Under the pieces are notes generated by a model. The model did not search any database and had not been told where the DNA came from. It saw nothing but the letters and a program-made list of their open reading frames with translations. DNA of 64,000 bases from Kluyvera genomosp. 1 (lineage in GTDB: Bacteria; Pseudomonadota; Gammaproteobacteria; Enterobacterales; Enterobacteriaceae), in NCBI RefSeq assembly GCF_001266615.1, contig NZ_LGHZ01000006.1:1-64000 (forward strand), written 5' to 3'. Below are positions 28,086 to 40,654 of the stretch, piece after piece (the first letter of the stretch is position 1; each line of letters starts with the position of its first letter). A program made the position numbers and the translations under genes.

Positions 28086-29168
28086 TTAGCTTTTCCGCAT
28101 CATCAGCCAGAGGCTTATCAGGAAGAAACTGGCGCTCGGCAGCAGCGCACCGATGATTGGCGGGATGCCATACACCAGGGTCAGCGGGCCGAAAATCTGG
28201 TCGAGAACGTAGAACACGAAGCCAAAGCTAATCCCCGTCACCACGCGCACGCCCATCGGCACACTGCGCAATGGACCAAAGATAAACGACAGCGCCATCA
28301 GCATCATCACCGCCACGGAGAGCGGCTGGAACACCTTGCTCCACATATTGAGCTGATAACGCCCGGAATCCTGGCCACTGGCCTTCAGGTACTTCACGTA
28401 GTTGTGCAGGCCGCTGATGGAGAGCGCATCGGGATCCAGTGCCACCACACCCAGCTTATCTGGCGTAAGGGTGGTCTTCCAGGTACCGCTAACCGTCTGC
28501 GTGCCGGTGATCTGCTTAGGATCGCTCAGGTTGGACTCGTCCACCTGCGACAGACGCCATACTTTCTGTTCGTTATCAAATTTCGCGCTGGCAGCATAGC
28601 GTACAGACTGTAAACGACGCTGGTCGTTAAAAGCATAAATGCTCACGCCGCCCAGTTCATCGTTGCCTTTAACGCGCTCGATATAGACAAAGCTGTGGCC
28701 GTCTTTCGCCCACATCCCCTGCTGGGTAGAAAGCAGCGAGCCGCCGTACATCTGCTGAGCACGGTAGTTACGCGCCATCTGCTCACCCTGCGGCGCAACC
28801 CACTCGCCCATTGCCATGGTCAGCAGTACCAGCGGAATCGCCGTTTTCATCACCGCCAGGGCAACCTGCATGCGGGTAAAACCAGATGCCTGCATCACCA
28901 CCAATTCGCTGCGCTGCGCCAGCATCCCCAGCCCTAAAAGCGCACCAAGCAGCGCGGCCATGGGGAAGAAGATCTGCACATCTTTTGGCGCGCTGAGAAT
29001 GGTATATAACCCTGCGCCGAGTGCGTCATAGCTCCCCTGTCCCGCTTTTTTCAGCTGGTCGACAAACTTGATGATGCCGGAGAGCGACACCAGCATGAAC
29101 AACGTCATCATGATGGTGGTAAAAATGGTCTTGCCGATATAGCGGTCAAGTACACCAAATGGCTGCAT
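28086..29168 (-). CDS. lptG: LPS export permease LptG
   Basis: A 360-residue inner-membrane subunit of the LptB2FG ABC transporter, which extracts lipopolysaccharide from the inner membrane and drives it along LptC-A-D to the surface. There are six membrane segments, three at the start (FTTIMMTLFMLVSLSGIIKF) and three at the end, around a periplasmic jellyroll. I start at 29168 (MQPFGVLDRY); its ATG shares one base with the lptF stop (TAATG), so the two are coupled. A longer frame from 29282 is an overlap artefact. Confidence 0.96.
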   Translation of the reverse strand: MQPFGVLDRYIGKTIFTTIMMTLFMLVSLSGIIKFVDQLKKAGQGSYDALGAGLYTILSAPKDVQIFFPMAALLGALLGLGMLAQRSELVVMQASGFTRMQVALAVMKTAIPLVLLTMAMGEWVAPQGEQMARNYRAQQMYGGSLLSTQQGMWAKDGHSFVYIERVKGNDELGGVSIYAFNDQRRLQSVRYAASAKFDNEQKVWRLSQVDESNLSDPKQITGTQTVSGTWKTTLTPDKLGVVALDPDALSISGLHNYVKYLKASGQDSGRYQLNMWSKVFQPLSVAVMMLMALSFIFGPLRSVPMGVRVVTGISFGFVFYVLDQIFGPLTLVYGIPPIIGALLPSASFFLISLWLMMRKS

Positions 29169-30268
29169 TATACCGCTCCTCTCTGCGTGAAACGGGCGCG
29201 GATACGGCGCATTGGGATGGTATCCCACAGGTTCAAGGCCACGGCCAGGGCGAAGTAAAGAATGTTTACCGCCCACATCCATAGCCCCGGATCAATCTTG
29301 CCTTTACCCGCATTGGACTTCAGCGAGGTTTGCAGCAAGAAGAACACCAGGTAGAGCAGCATGGCTGGCAGCATCGACAGCACGCGTCCTTGACGCGGGT
29401 TCACCACGCTCAGCGGAACCACCATCAGCGCCATAATAAAGACCGTCGCGACCAGCGTGAAACGCCAGTGCAGCTCGGCACGAGCACGGCTGGTATCGGT
29501 TTTCCACAGGGTGCTCATGCTCATCTGTTCGGTGTCGGTCGGATCCGATGCTACCGCCTGATGACCAATCACGGCCTTGTAATTTTTGAAATCGGTAATG
29601 CGGAAATCGCGAAGCATGGCGGTGCCTTCAAAACGCGTTCCTTGATTGAGCGTGACCACCTGCGAGCCATCTTTATGCTGGGCAAGTTGACCGGTATCCG
29701 CGACCACCACCGATGGGCGTGCGCTGCCTTTTGGACGGAGCTGCGCCAGGAAGACATCGTGGAAATTCGCGCCTTTAACGCCTTCAATAAACAGCACCGC
29801 ATTGCCATCGCTGGACTGCTGGAACTGCCCCTGTGCCAGCGCCGCCATACCTGGGTTGGCCTTGGCTTCTGACAGGACTTCATCCTGATGTCGCGACGAC
29901 CAGGGCCCTGCCCACATGACGTTCACGGCAGCGACAATCCCGGTGAACAGCGCCAGCACCATCGCCGCTTTAATCAGTACCGCTTTACTCAGGCCACACG
30001 CGTGCATGACCGTAATTTCACTTTCGGTATACAGTTTGCCCAGCGTCATTAATAGACCCAGGAACAGACTCAGCGGCAGGATAAGCTGCGCCATTTCAGG
30101 CACACCGAGTCCCAGCAGCGAGAGCACCAGGTTTGTCGGGATATCACCATCAACCGCTGCGCCCAAAATCCTCACCAGTTTCTGACAAAAGAAGATCAGA
30201 AGCAGGATGAAGAGGATGGCAAGCTGGCTTTTTAGCGTCTCCCGCACCAGATATCGTATGATTATCAC
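29168..30268 (-). CDS. lptF: LPS export permease LptF
   Basis: A 366-residue partner of LptG, opening with MIIIRYLVRETLKSQLAILF, the usual first membrane helix. It has six predicted membrane segments and a periplasmic beta domain. With LptG and the LptB ATPase it forms the LPS extraction transporter. It is divergent from pepA, and the 267-base spacer contains the promoters of both units. Confidence 0.96.
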   Translation of the reverse strand: MIIIRYLVRETLKSQLAILFILLLIFFCQKLVRILGAAVDGDIPTNLVLSLLGLGVPEMAQLILPLSLFLGLLMTLGKLYTESEITVMHACGLSKAVLIKAAMVLALFTGIVAAVNVMWAGPWSSRHQDEVLSEAKANPGMAALAQGQFQQSSDGNAVLFIEGVKGANFHDVFLAQLRPKGSARPSVVVADTGQLAQHKDGSQVVTLNQGTRFEGTAMLRDFRITDFKNYKAVIGHQAVASDPTDTEQMSMSTLWKTDTSRARAELHWRFTLVATVFIMALMVVPLSVVNPRQGRVLSMLPAMLLYLVFFLLQTSLKSNAGKGKIDPGLWMWAVNILYFALAVALNLWDTIPMRRIRARFTQRGAV

Positions 30269-30532
30269 TATAAATACGCCCGTAAAAACCCGTCTTAATG
30301 CAGGAAAATAGCTTGTTTCATGGCTTAAACGTCATTTATTCTCTTGAGTCGTCGAAAACATCGCTAAGATTAAATGACTCAGCGGTTTCACGTTTCAGGA
30401 AATGTTCTGACGCGCCAACACCGTAATAACGTTAAGATTAACACGAAGTCACCGCAACAGCGGAAATGAGTTACGTAAGCTTGCAATTCTATCCGTAGCC
30501 ACCGCCGTTGTCTTTAAGATTCAGGAGCGTAG

Positions 30533-32047
<1,515 letters not shown>

Positions 32048-32055
32048 GGCGAAAA

Positions 32056-32139
32056 GGCCGGATAGCGCCACGCTTATCCGGCCCTGATTCCGACGCGTAA
32101 GCGTCATCATCAGGTAATAAGGCCGGGTCATCCGGCCTT
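32056..32139. repeat. REP element pair after pepA
   Basis: GGCCGGATAG...CTTATCCGGCC (32056-32083) is a classic REP palindrome. A second hairpin, AAGGCCGG-GTCA-TCCGGCCTT (32119-32139), follows. Such units stabilise upstream mRNA ends. Confidence 0.8.
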
Positions 32140-32170
32140 GCATTTAAATCCACCACAAGAAGCCCCATAT

Positions 32171-32614
32171 ATGAAGAATGCAACGTTCTATATTCTGGAC
32201 AACGACACCACCGTCGACGACCTCAGCGCCGTCGAGCAGTTAGTGTGTGAAATTGCCGCAGAACGTTGGCGAGCAGGCAAGCGCGTGCTCATCGCCTGTG
32301 AAGATGAACAGCAGGCCATTCGCCTGGATGAAGCGCTGTGGACGCGCCCGCCGGAAAGCTTTGTGCCACATAATCTGGCAGGTGAAGGTCCGCGTGGTGG
32401 TGCCCCGGTCGAGATTGCGTGGCCTGCGAAGCGTAACAGCAGCCCCCGCGATATACTGATCAGTCTGCGGGTAAATTTTGCAGATTTTGCCACCGCTTTC
32501 ACAGAAGTGGTAGACTTCGTCCCTTACGAAGAAACTCTGAAACAACTGGCACGCGATCGCTACAAAGCCTACCGCGTGGCTGGTTTTAACCTGAATACGG
32601 CAACCTGGAAATAA
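32171..32614 (+). CDS. holC: DNA polymerase III chi subunit HolC
   Basis: A 147-residue chi subunit, which links the clamp loader to single-strand binding protein. It starts [13 protein letters not shown] and contains [19 protein letters not shown] and [11 protein letters not shown] start at 32171; an upstream ATG at 32138 lies in the REP spacer. The stop overlaps the valS start (TAATG), an arrangement conserved in enterobacteria. Confidence 0.96.
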   Translation: MKNATFYILDNDTTVDDLSAVEQLVCEIAAERWRAGKRVLIACEDEQQAIRLDEALWTRPPESFVPHNLAGEGPRGGAPVEIAWPAKRNSSPRDILISLRVNFADFATAFTEVVDFVPYEETLKQLARDRYKAYRVAGFNLNTATWK

Positions 32615-35469
32615 TGGAAAAGACATATAACCCACAAGATATCGAACAGCCGCTTTACGAGCACTGGGAAAAGCAGGGCTATTTCAAGCCTAACGGCGAT
32701 GAAAGCAAAGAGTCCTTCTGCATCATGATCCCGCCGCCGAACGTCACCGGCAGTTTGCATATGGGTCATGCTTTCCAGCAGACCATCATGGACACCATGA
32801 TCCGCTACCAGCGCATGCAGGGCAAAAACACCCTGTGGCAGGCTGGTACTGACCACGCGGGTATCGCAACCCAGATGGTGGTTGAGCGTAAAATTGCCGC
32901 TGAAGAAGGTAAAACCCGTCACGACTACGGTCGCGATGCCTTTATCGACAAAATTTGGCAGTGGAAAGCGGAATCCGGCGGCACCATTACCCGCCAGATG
33001 CGTCGTCTCGGCAACTCTGTTGACTGGGAGCGCGAACGCTTCACCATGGACGAAGGCCTTTCCAATGCCGTGAAAGAAGTCTTTGTCCGCCTGTACAAAG
33101 AAGATCTGATCTACCGTGGCAAGCGCCTGGTCAACTGGGACCCGAAACTGCGCACCGCCATCTCCGATCTGGAAGTGGAAAACCGCGAGTCTAAAGGCTC
33201 GATGTGGCATATCCGCTATCCGCTGGCCGACGGCGCGAAAACCGCAGACGGTAAAGATTACCTGGTTGTCGCTACCACCCGTCCGGAAACCATCCTCGGT
33301 GATACCGGCGTGGCCGTGAACCCGGAAGATCCACGTTACAAAGATCTGATCGGCAAATTCGTAGTTCTGCCGCTGGTCGACCGCCGCATTCCAATCGTTG
33401 GCGATGAACACGCCGATATGGAAAAAGGCACCGGCTGCGTGAAAATCACCCCTGCGCACGACTTTAACGACTACGAAGTGGGTCGTCGCCATGCGCTGCC
33501 GATGATCAACATCCTGACCTTTGATGGCGACATCCGTGAAACCGCGGAAGTGTACGACACCAAAGGCGAAGAGTCTGACGTTTACTCCAACGCCATCCCA
33601 GCTGAATTCCAGAAACTGGAACGCTTTGCCGCGCGTAAAGCGATTGTGGCGGCTATCGACGCGCTGGGCCTGCTGGAAGAGATCAAACCGCACGACCTGA
33701 CCGTTCCTTACGGCGACCGTGGCGGCGTGGTTATCGAGCCAATGCTGACCGACCAGTGGTACGTGCGTGCAGACGTGCTGGCGAAGCCTGCCGTGGAAGC
33801 GGTAGAAAATGGCGATATCCAGTTCGTACCAAAACAGTACGAAAACATGTACTTCTCCTGGATGCGTGATATTCAGGACTGGTGTATCTCCCGTCAGCTG
33901 TGGTGGGGTCACCGCATCCCGGCATGGTATGACAACGACGGTAACGTCTATGTTGGCCGTACCGAAGAAGAAGTGCGTAGCGAAAACAACCTCAGCGCCG
34001 ACGTTGCGCTGCGTCAGGACGAAGACGTTCTCGACACCTGGTTCTCCTCCGCGCTGTGGACCTTCTCGACTCTGGGCTGGCCGGAAAATACCGACGCACT
34101 GCGTCAGTTCCACCCAACCAGCGTGATGGTTTCCGGCTTCGACATCATCTTCTTCTGGATTGCCCGCATGATCATGATGACCATGCACTTCATCAAAGAT
34201 GAAAACGGCAAGCCGCAAGTTCCGTTTAAGACCGTCTACATGACCGGTCTGATTCGTGACGACGAAGGCCAGAAGATGTCTAAATCCAAGGGCAACGTTA
34301 TCGACCCGCTGGATATGGTTGACGGTATTTCGCTGGCCGACCTGCTGGAGAAACGCACCGGCAACATGATGCAGCCGCAGCTGGCAGAGAAAATTGCCAA
34401 GCGTACCGAGAAGCAGTTCCCGGACGGCATCGAACCGCACGGCACCGACGCCCTGCGCTTCACCCTGGCGGCACTGGCCTCAACCGGCCGTGACATCAAC
34501 TGGGATATGAAGCGTCTGGAAGGTTACCGTAACTTCTGTAACAAGCTGTGGAACGCCAGCCGCTTTGTACTGATGAACACCGAAGACCAGGATTGCGGCT
34601 TCAACGGCGGCGAGAAAACCCTGTCTCTGGCGGACCGCTGGATCCTCGCAGAATTCAATCAAACCACCAAAGCGTACCGCGAAGCGCTGGATAACTTCCG
34701 CTTCGATATCGCCGCGGGCATTCTGTATGAGTTCACCTGGAACCAGTTCTGTGACTGGTACCTCGAGCTGACCAAGCCGGTGATGAACGGGGGTTCTGAG
34801 TCTGAACTGCGCGGCACCCGTAACACGCTGGTGACCGTTCTGGAAGGCCTGCTGCGCCTGGCGCACCCAATCATTCCATTCATCACCGAAACCATCTGGC
34901 AGCGTGTGAAGGTCATCTGCGGCAACACCGCTGACACCATCATGCTGCAGCCGTTCCCGGCGTACGATGCGTCCCAGGTTGATGAAGCAGCGCTGGCCGA
35001 TACCGAATGGCTGAAGCAGGCAATCATCGCCGTACGTAACATCCGTGCGGAAATGAACATTGCCCCAGGCAAACCGCTGGAACTGCTGCTGCGTGGTTGC
35101 AGCGCGGATGCGGTACGTCGCGTCACCGACAATCAGAGCTTCCTGCAGTCGATGGCACGTCTTGAAAGCATCACCATCCTGCCTGCTGATGACAAAGGCC
35201 CGGTTTCCGTGACCAAAATCATCGACGGCGCTGAGCTGCTGATCCCAATGGCTGGCCTCATCAACAAAGACGATGAGTTGGCGCGTCTGGCGAAAGAAGT
35301 GGCGAAAATCGAAGGTGAAATCAGCCGTATCGAAAGCAAGCTGTCGAACGAAGGCTTTGTCGCGCGCGCGCCGGAAGCGGTGATTGCCAAAGAGCGTGAG
35401 AAACTGGACGGCTACGCAGAAGCCAAAGCGAAGCTGATTGAGCAGCAGGCGGTTATCGCCGCGCTGTAA
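32614..35469 (+). CDS. valS: Valyl-tRNA synthetase ValS
   Basis: A 951-residue class Ia synthetase. The HIGH-type motif is HMGH in [14 protein letters not shown] near residue 45 and the KMSKS motif is in [10 protein letters not shown]. The editing domain contains [15 protein letters not shown]. The C-terminal coiled coil ([20 protein letters not shown]) is the tRNA-binding arm. It charges tRNA-Val and hydrolyses mischarged Thr. Coupled to holC; a strong terminator follows at 35582. Confidence 0.98.
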   Translation: MEKTYNPQDIEQPLYEHWEKQGYFKPNGDESKESFCIMIPPPNVTGSLHMGHAFQQTIMDTMIRYQRMQGKNTLWQAGTDHAGIATQMVVERKIAAEEGKTRHDYGRDAFIDKIWQWKAESGGTITRQMRRLGNSVDWERERFTMDEGLSNAVKEVFVRLYKEDLIYRGKRLVNWDPKLRTAISDLEVENRESKGSMWHIRYPLADGAKTADGKDYLVVATTRPETILGDTGVAVNPEDPRYKDLIGKFVVLPLVDRRIPIVGDEHADMEKGTGCVKITPAHDFNDYEVGRRHALPMINILTFDGDIRETAEVYDTKGEESDVYSNAIPAEFQKLERFAARKAIVAAIDALGLLEEIKPHDLTVPYGDRGGVVIEPMLTDQWYVRADVLAKPAVEAVENGDIQFVPKQYENMYFSWMRDIQDWCISRQLWWGHRIPAWYDNDGNVYVGRTEEEVRSENNLSADVALRQDEDVLDTWFSSALWTFSTLGWPENTDALRQFHPTSVMVSGFDIIFFWIARMIMMTMHFIKDENGKPQVPFKTVYMTGLIRDDEGQKMSKSKGNVIDPLDMVDGISLADLLEKRTGNMMQPQLAEKIAKRTEKQFPDGIEPHGTDALRFTLAALASTGRDINWDMKRLEGYRNFCNKLWNASRFVLMNTEDQDCGFNGGEKTLSLADRWILAEFNQTTKAYREALDNFRFDIAAGILYEFTWNQFCDWYLELTKPVMNGGSESELRGTRNTLVTVLEGLLRLAHPIIPFITETIWQRVKVICGNTADTIMLQPFPAYDASQVDEAALADTEWLKQAIIAVRNIRAEMNIAPGKPLELLLRGCSADAVRRVTDNQSFLQSMARLESITILPADDKGPVSVTKIIDGAELLIPMAGLINKDDELARLAKEVAKIEGEISRIESKLSNEGFVARAPEAVIAKEREKLDGYAEAKAKLIEQQAVIAAL

Positions 35470-35495
35470 GGCCATGGGGTTATTCCCGTCTGTTT

Positions 35496-35522
35496 GCCGG
35501 ATAGCGCTATGCTTTTCCGGCC
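35496..35522. repeat. REP element after valS
   Basis: GCCGGATAGCGCTATGC then TTTTCCGGCC forms an imperfect REP palindrome between the valS stop and its terminator. Confidence 0.75.
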
Positions 35523-35581
35523 AATAGACGCAGCCCATGCCTTTCGGATGCCTATCGTGAATCCGACATCCTGGACCGAAA

Positions 35582-35613
35582 AAGCCCCTGATGCTGTTGC
35601 TCAGGGGCTTTTT
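35582..35613 (+). terminator. valS terminator
   Basis: AAGCCCCTGA, short loop, TCAGGGGCTT and TTT: a strong rho-independent terminator. Confidence 0.88.
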
Positions 35614-35694
35614 GTTGAATTATCCTCGCTTGCGCTTCCCCCGCCCGCAGTGTTATTAACTGCATATGTTTCACGTTGATGTCATGAGTTTGCT

Positions 35695-36198
35695 ATGAGT
35701 GTTGTTACGCCCGTTGCGGTGACCCTTCGCCGGATAACGGCTGAAGATAATGCCGCGATCGCCACCGTTATCCGCCAGGTCTCGGCCGAATACGGTTTAA
35801 CCGCCGATAAAGGCTACACGGTCGCCGACCCTAATCTGGATGAGCTGTTCGAGGTTTACAGCCAGCCTGGCGCCGCTTATTGGGTGGTTGAACTCAATGG
35901 CTTGATTGTTGGCGGCGGCGGCGTGGCCCCATTAAGCTGTAGCGAACCGGGCATCTGTGAACTGCAGAAGATGTATTTTTTACCCGCCGCTCGCGGGCAG
36001 GGTCTGGCGAAAAAGCTGGCGTTGATGGCGCTCGAACATGCCCGCGAACAGGGTTTTCAGCAATGCTATCTGGAGACAACAGCGTTTCTGACTGAGGCTA
36101 TCCGTCTGTACGAGCGTCTTGGCTTTGCGCATATTGCTGAACCGCTGGGCTGTACCGGCCACGTCGACTGTGAAGTGAGAATGCTTAAACCCCTTTGA
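35695..36198 (+). CDS. yjgM: GNAT-family N-acetyltransferase YjgM
   Basis: A 167-residue GNAT acetyltransferase, clearly the YjgM type ([20 protein letters not shown]). The acetyl-CoA loop is [18 protein letters not shown] and the final strand YERLGFAHI is intact. The substrate is not settled. It lies between valS and a convergent membrane protein. In K-12, yjgM lies in the same interval. Confidence 0.9.
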   Translation: MSVVTPVAVTLRRITAEDNAAIATVIRQVSAEYGLTADKGYTVADPNLDELFEVYSQPGAAYWVVELNGLIVGGGGVAPLSCSEPGICELQKMYFLPAARGQGLAKKLALMALEHAREQGFQQCYLETTAFLTEAIRLYERLGFAHIAEPLGCTGHVDCEVRMLKPL

Positions 36199-36220
36199 TG
36201 ACGCAAAGGGGTTGTCAGAT

Positions 36221-37051
36221 TTACTGCATTTCAGGCGATAGCGCCAAACGAACGACTCCCGCCGCATTCGCTTCCGGCAGCGCCAGAACCTGCGACCAGA
36301 AATCCTGTACCAATCCGCAAGCAACTTTCTCTTTGCCAACGCCTTTACTCGGATCGGACATGATGTCGATATCCTGCCCGTAACGCTGTACCAGCCCCGG
36401 ACCAATGGACTGCATGTCCGCCAGCGCCTGCTGTTTTTCCTGCGGTGTCACCGTGTGCTTATTTGGGCCGTAAGCGGCACGCATCATCCGTGCATCGCTC
36501 TCGGTACGGCGAGCGAGAACCTCATGGGAAATGACTTTCACCGGATTGATACCGCCTTTCACCGCCGGGAACAGGAAGCGGAAACAGACGTCATCGCTGC
36601 TGGCCTGTGCCTGGGCTATCTGCTCAAGGTTGATTTTCATGTACTCAACCACGTTGGCATCGGGTGCCTGCTGTAGTCGGGCCATTTGTAGCTGTAGGAT
36701 TTGCGGCTGAATGGTATCGATAATCTGTTGCTGATCTTTGCCCGCTTTTTTCATCTGCACCGCGAGTTCGAGAATATGCTGCCAGAACGCCGGGTCTTGT
36801 TCCTTGATGACCTGGAACGTCGGCATGGTCATCATCGCCGATTCGAATTTCTGTTCTTCGGTCTGCCCATAATCCGGACTCATCCGCGGTATGAGATAGT
36901 GCACGTCAAACAGGTTCCAGCCAATAATCGCCACCACAAAAATCACGGCACCGGCGGCCTTGCCTACCCAACCCTTTTTACGAAATACGCCGACCAGCAC
37001 GGCAATCACCGCGCCGATATAGCCTGCCAAAATAACGTGAGCCCAGTTCAT
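36221..37051 (-). CDS. Membrane-anchored protein of unknown function
   Basis: A 276-residue protein I do not recognise by family. Two membrane helices lie at the N-terminus (about residues 3-24, VILAGYIGAVIAVLVGVF, and 31-48, AAGAVIFVVAIIGWNLF). A soluble region rich in Met, Gln and Ala (QPQILQLQMARLQQAP) follows, probably helical. I start at the ATG at 37051, behind AAGGA, rather than the TTG before it. It occupies the place of yjgN in K-12 but is not that protein. The gene converges on yjgM with only 22 bases between stops. Confidence 0.75.
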   Translation of the reverse strand: MNWAHVILAGYIGAVIAVLVGVFRKKGWVGKAAGAVIFVVAIIGWNLFDVHYLIPRMSPDYGQTEEQKFESAMMTMPTFQVIKEQDPAFWQHILELAVQMKKAGKDQQQIIDTIQPQILQLQMARLQQAPDANVVEYMKINLEQIAQAQASSDDVCFRFLFPAVKGGINPVKVISHEVLARRTESDARMMRAAYGPNKHTVTPQEKQQALADMQSIGPGLVQRYGQDIDIMSDPSKGVGKEKVACGLVQDFWSQVLALPEANAAGVVRLALSPEMQ

Positions 37052-37221
37052 CAACCATCCTTATTCCAATCAAGAGTTCTGCCAGGGATTATATTTCCCC
37101 TTTATGAATGTTGATTATTGCGGCAACGGGCGGGCATTTCCAGCCACCATATTTTCATTTGCGCAAAGGTTGACGATGAGGGAGGGAGAGGAAAACGGCG
37201 CGAATGCGCCGTGACATAACG

Positions 37222-37980
37222 CTATACAGGCACACCGCTGTGAAAACGAAACTCGTCGTCAGCAGAGGTAATCAGCGCCGCCTCGACTTCGCCAAAGAAA
37301 CGCACGCGCTCGCTGATATCACCGGCAGCAATCTGCTCGGCCAGCATCAGGTAGTCCTGATAATGCCGCGCTTCTGAGCGCAGCAGCGACAGATAAAACG
37401 CCTGCAGACCGTCATCAAGATACGGCGCCAGCGCGGCAAACCGTTCGCAGGAGCGCGCCTCAATGTAGGCGCCGCAAATCAGCTTATCAATCAGCGTCAA
37501 CGGTTCGTGGGTACGTACCTCTTTGAGCATGCCTTTCGCATAGCGGCTGGCGGTGATCTTCACATAAGGAATGTTACGGCGCTGCATGGCTTCACGCACC
37601 TGCCAGAAGTGATGCAGCTCTTCTTTAATCAGCAGCACCATGCTATCGATAAGCTGACGTCCCCACGGGTCGTCGGTTTTCGGCATCACGCCTTTGCCAA
37701 TCTGCTTATTCAGTGCGACAAAATCCGGCTCTTCACCATCGCGAAAAGTGAATGCCTCATACGGTTTTAGCCAATCCAGGAGCGCCTGAGAACCGTCTTT
37801 ATCCGCCACATATTTACGCACCAACAACATCGCGGTTTGCGCGGCTTTAAGCTCGCAAACCAAGTGGTCGGTTAGCAGCAGAGGAAGATTTTCAGGTAAA
37901 CGCGCTTTATCCAGCCACGCCTGAGGCGTTTTGCAGTGCAGGAAACGATAAATGGGAGAGAGTATTTGCGGGTAATCCAT
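37222..37980 (-). CDS. miaE: tRNA-(ms2io6A) hydroxylase MiaE
   Basis: A 252-residue non-haem di-iron monooxygenase that hydroxylates 2-methylthio-isopentenyl-adenosine at tRNA position 37. Ferritin-like helices carry the carboxylate and His ligands (KEELHHFWQVREAM, ARSCERFAALAPY, RSEARHYQDYLMLAE). K-12 lacks miaE while Salmonella has it, which helps exclude E. coli. It lies downstream of rraB; a long hairpin (37995-38020) sits between the two. Confidence 0.95.
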   Translation of the reverse strand: MDYPQILSPIYRFLHCKTPQAWLDKARLPENLPLLLTDHLVCELKAAQTAMLLVRKYVADKDGSQALLDWLKPYEAFTFRDGEEPDFVALNKQIGKGVMPKTDDPWGRQLIDSMVLLIKEELHHFWQVREAMQRRNIPYVKITASRYAKGMLKEVRTHEPLTLIDKLICGAYIEARSCERFAALAPYLDDGLQAFYLSLLRSEARHYQDYLMLAEQIAAGDISERVRFFGEVEAALITSADDEFRFHSGVPV

Positions 37981-37994
37981 TCCGGGATCCTTGA

Positions 37995-38020
37995 CCTACG
38001 GCAGCGGGTGCTGCCGTAGG
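37995..38020 (-). terminator. Intercistronic hairpin between rraB and miaE
   Basis: CCTACGGCAGC, four-base loop, GCTGCCGTAGG: a perfect 11-bp stem without a T-tract. It may cause partial termination or protect the rraB mRNA 3' end. Confidence 0.5.
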
Positions 38021-38033
38021 GAATCAAGATGAC

Positions 38034-38453
38034 TTAGTGGCGAACGCCATCGTCGTCTTCATCAACTTCATCTTCGTCATCGTCGCCTTCTTCACCGTTA
38101 GGGTCTTCGTAGTAGGTGCCCCAACCGTCATAGTCGACTTCGAATTTCTCAGCCAGATTCATCAGTTGCTCAACCTGAGCGTCGATAAGCTCAGCGTTCA
38201 ACGCACATTCGCTGAGAATATCGCAGCAGATGACGGTGTCGCCCTCTTCCACTTCCAGCTCTTCCGGTTCGGTCACTTCATAACCCATCTTGAACGCTTC
38301 AACCGCCGCTTTTTCCAGGCTTTCGAAATCGTCTGCAGAGAGGTGGTGTTCAATGGTGTACAGCGCGTCAGGATCGCTGCCGTCTTCCAGCAGTTCTTCA
38401 ATGATCAGACGTGTCTCTTCACGCTGTTCTTCCAGGTGTTCTGGGTTTGCCAT
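38034..38453 (-). CDS. rraB: Ribonuclease E inhibitor RraB
   Basis: A 139-residue acidic protein (ending [18 protein letters not shown]) matching RraB/YjgD, which binds the C-terminal region of RNase E and modulates degradosome composition and mRNA decay. The core contains [23 protein letters not shown]. Divergent from argI, with 160 bases between. Confidence 0.95.
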   Translation of the reverse strand: MANPEHLEEQREETRLIIEELLEDGSDPDALYTIEHHLSADDFESLEKAAVEAFKMGYEVTEPEELEVEEGDTVICCDILSECALNAELIDAQVEQLMNLAEKFEVDYDGWGTYYEDPNGEEGDDDEDEVDEDDDGVRH

Positions 38454-38547
38454 GGCTCGTTCCTCGTAATGTGGCTGATACTCTTATTGTCACATACCGT
38501 TGCCATTGCCTCCACCTTTCCGATAAAGATTTGTTATTGGGGTTGCA

Positions 38548-38586
38548 AATGAATATTCATCCATATAAAGTGAATTTTAATTCAAT
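38548..38586. promoter_or_regulatory. Two ARG boxes before argI (ArgR operator)
   Basis: Box 2 (38569-38586) AGTGAATTTTAATTCAAT fits the 18-bp ArgR consensus fully. Box 1 (38548-38565) AATGAATATTCATCCATA has one mismatch in the core. They are 21 bp apart start to start (3-bp gap), the standard tandem spacing. ArgR with arginine should repress argI here. Confidence 0.88.
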
Positions 38587-38613
38587 AAGTGGCTTAAGCC
38601 AGGTGAGGGAAAA

Positions 38614-39618
38614 ATGTCTACTCTGTATAAAAAGCACTTCTTAAAATTACTCGATTTTACCCCTGCAGAAATCACCACCCTGCTGCAACTCGCGGCAAAA
38701 CTTAAAGCGGATAAAAAGAGCGGCACGGAGTCGCCGAACCTGACCGGTAAAAACATCGCGCTCATCTTCGAAAAAGACTCAACCCGTACACGATGCTCTT
38801 TCGAAGTTGCCGCTTACGATCAGGGCGCTCGCGTCACCTATCTTGGATCCAGCGGCAGCCAGATTGGCCACAAAGAATCGATTAAAGACACCGCCCGCGT
38901 ACTGGGTCGGATGTATGACGGTATCCAGTATCGCGGCTACGGCCAGGAGATCGTCGAAACGCTGGCGGAATATGCCGGTGTTCCAGTGTGGAACGGCCTG
39001 ACCGACGAATTCCATCCAACCCAGCTGCTGGCGGATCTGCTCACCATGCAGGAGCATCTGCCGGGTAAAGCGTTCAATGAAATGACGCTGGTATACGCCG
39101 GGGATGCGCGTAACAACATGGGTAATTCGATGTTGGAGGCCGCCGCGTTAACCGGTCTCGACCTGCGCCTGGTTGCGCCACAAGCGTGCTGGCCGGAAGC
39201 AAGCCTGGTCGCGGAATGCAAAGCGCTGGCGCAGAAGAATGGCGGTAACGTGACGCTAACCGAAGATATCGCCAGCGGCGTGAAGGGCGCGGACTTTATC
39301 TATACCGACGTATGGGTATCGATGGGCGAAGCGAAAGAGAAGTGGGCCGAGCGTATCGCCCTGCTGCGCGACTACCAGGTCAACAGCGCGATGATGAAGC
39401 TGACCGGCAACCCGCAGGTCAAATTCCTGCACTGTCTTCCAGCCTTCCATGATGACCAGACGACGCTGGGCAAGAAAATGGCGGCAGAATACGGGATGCA
39501 TGGCGGCATGGAAGTGACCGATGAGGTCTTTGAGTCGGCGGCGAGCGTGGTATTCGATCAGGCGGAAAACCGGATGCACACGATCAAAGCGGTGATGGTG
39601 GCGACGCTATCGCAGTAA
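38614..39618 (+). CDS. argI: Ornithine carbamoyltransferase ArgI
   Basis: A 334-residue enzyme making citrulline from ornithine and carbamoyl phosphate. The carbamoyl phosphate site is in STRTRCSFE (near residue 56), ornithine contacts in DVWVSMGE and the catalytic Cys in [17 protein letters not shown] precedes the ATG. It is repressed by arginine through the two ARG boxes upstream. K-12 carries this copy as argI. Confidence 0.97.
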   Translation: MSTLYKKHFLKLLDFTPAEITTLLQLAAKLKADKKSGTESPNLTGKNIALIFEKDSTRTRCSFEVAAYDQGARVTYLGSSGSQIGHKESIKDTARVLGRMYDGIQYRGYGQEIVETLAEYAGVPVWNGLTDEFHPTQLLADLLTMQEHLPGKAFNEMTLVYAGDARNNMGNSMLEAAALTGLDLRLVAPQACWPEASLVAECKALAQKNGGNVTLTEDIASGVKGADFIYTDVWVSMGEAKEKWAERIALLRDYQVNSAMMKLTGNPQVKFLHCLPAFHDDQTTLGKKMAAEYGMHGGMEVTDEVFESAASVVFDQAENRMHTIKAVMVATLSQ

Positions 39619-39656
39619 TTTCGCCCTCATCTCCGAAGGGCTAGGGTACGGTTGTT

Positions 39657-39829
39657 CCCCTCACCCTAGCCCTCTCCCCAAAGGGGCGAGGGAACAGAGT
39701 CATGCAGTCTTCCGCTCCCCGACGAATAAGGGAAAAGAGCCGCGTGGTCTTCCTCTCCCCAAACACCAGGTTAGCAGAACGCCACGGCCTTTCCCCCTCT
39801 CCCTTGCAGAGAGAGGGCCGGGGTGAGGG
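39657..39829. repeat. Paired inverted repeat (REPIN-like) after argI
   Basis: A forward copy (39657-39695, starting CCCCTCACCCTAGCCCTCTC) and a reverse copy (39793-39829, ending AGAGGGCCGGGGTGAGGG) face each other across ~100 bases. Related copies lie at 54004-54041 and 57790-57914. Each copy is itself palindromic around CCCTCTCCC/GGGAGAGGG. Confidence 0.75.
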
Positions 39830-39835
39830 TTAACC

Positions 39836-40321
<486 letters not shown>

Positions 40322-40496
40322 TTATTTGTTATACGTAATTTCGCGTTACCATACCACTACTTTTTGTCATGACTCTTGCCCCGGTTGCGCTAGCGCAACT
40401 TTGCTGCTCTATTCACTCCATGGAATTTAAATTCATCGTAACCAGCTAACCATTCAGTAAGAATCGTTTTCGTCGCGTAAATTGTGAATCTGCCCC

Positions 40497-40524
40497 TTGA
40501 TTGCCAGATAAAGCTGCGTATAAT
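40497..40524 (+). promoter_or_regulatory. pyrLBI promoter
   Basis: TTGATT (40497-40502), 16-base spacer, TATAAT (40519-40524). The initial transcribed region contains GTTTGCCGGG, resembling the E. coli start, where a short T-run allows UTP-sensitive reiterative initiation. Confidence 0.75.
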
Positions 40525-40549
40525 TCCGCTCCGTTTGCCGGGAGGAAAT

Positions 40550-40654
40550 ATGGTTCAGTGTGTACGACATCGCGTCTTACCGCGTCTGAAAACAGACGCT
40601 GGCCTGCCGTTTTTCCTTTCCGTTGCATCCGTATTCGTAAAGCCCCTTATTTAA
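40550..40654 (+). CDS. pyrL: pyrBI leader peptide PyrL
   Basis: A 34-residue leader peptide, opening MVQCVRHRVLPRLK like E. coli PyrL and preceded by GGAGG. The stop codon lies inside the attenuator hairpin. When UTP is low, RNA polymerase pauses in the U-rich run, the ribosome catches up and blocks the terminator, so pyrBI is expressed. It is shorter than the 44-residue E. coli leader. Confidence 0.93.
   Translation: MVQCVRHRVLPRLKTDAGLPFFLSVASVFVKPLI

Noticed and set aside
29169-29282. N-terminal extension of LptG by 38 residues
   Set aside because: It overlaps the lptF coding end; the TAATG junction at 29168 and the family start favour the shorter protein.
32569-34440. 623-residue open frame antisense to valS
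   Set aside because: It mirrors valS codon bias, has no start signals and gives a His/Phe/Val-rich low-complexity translation typical of GC-rich antisense frames.
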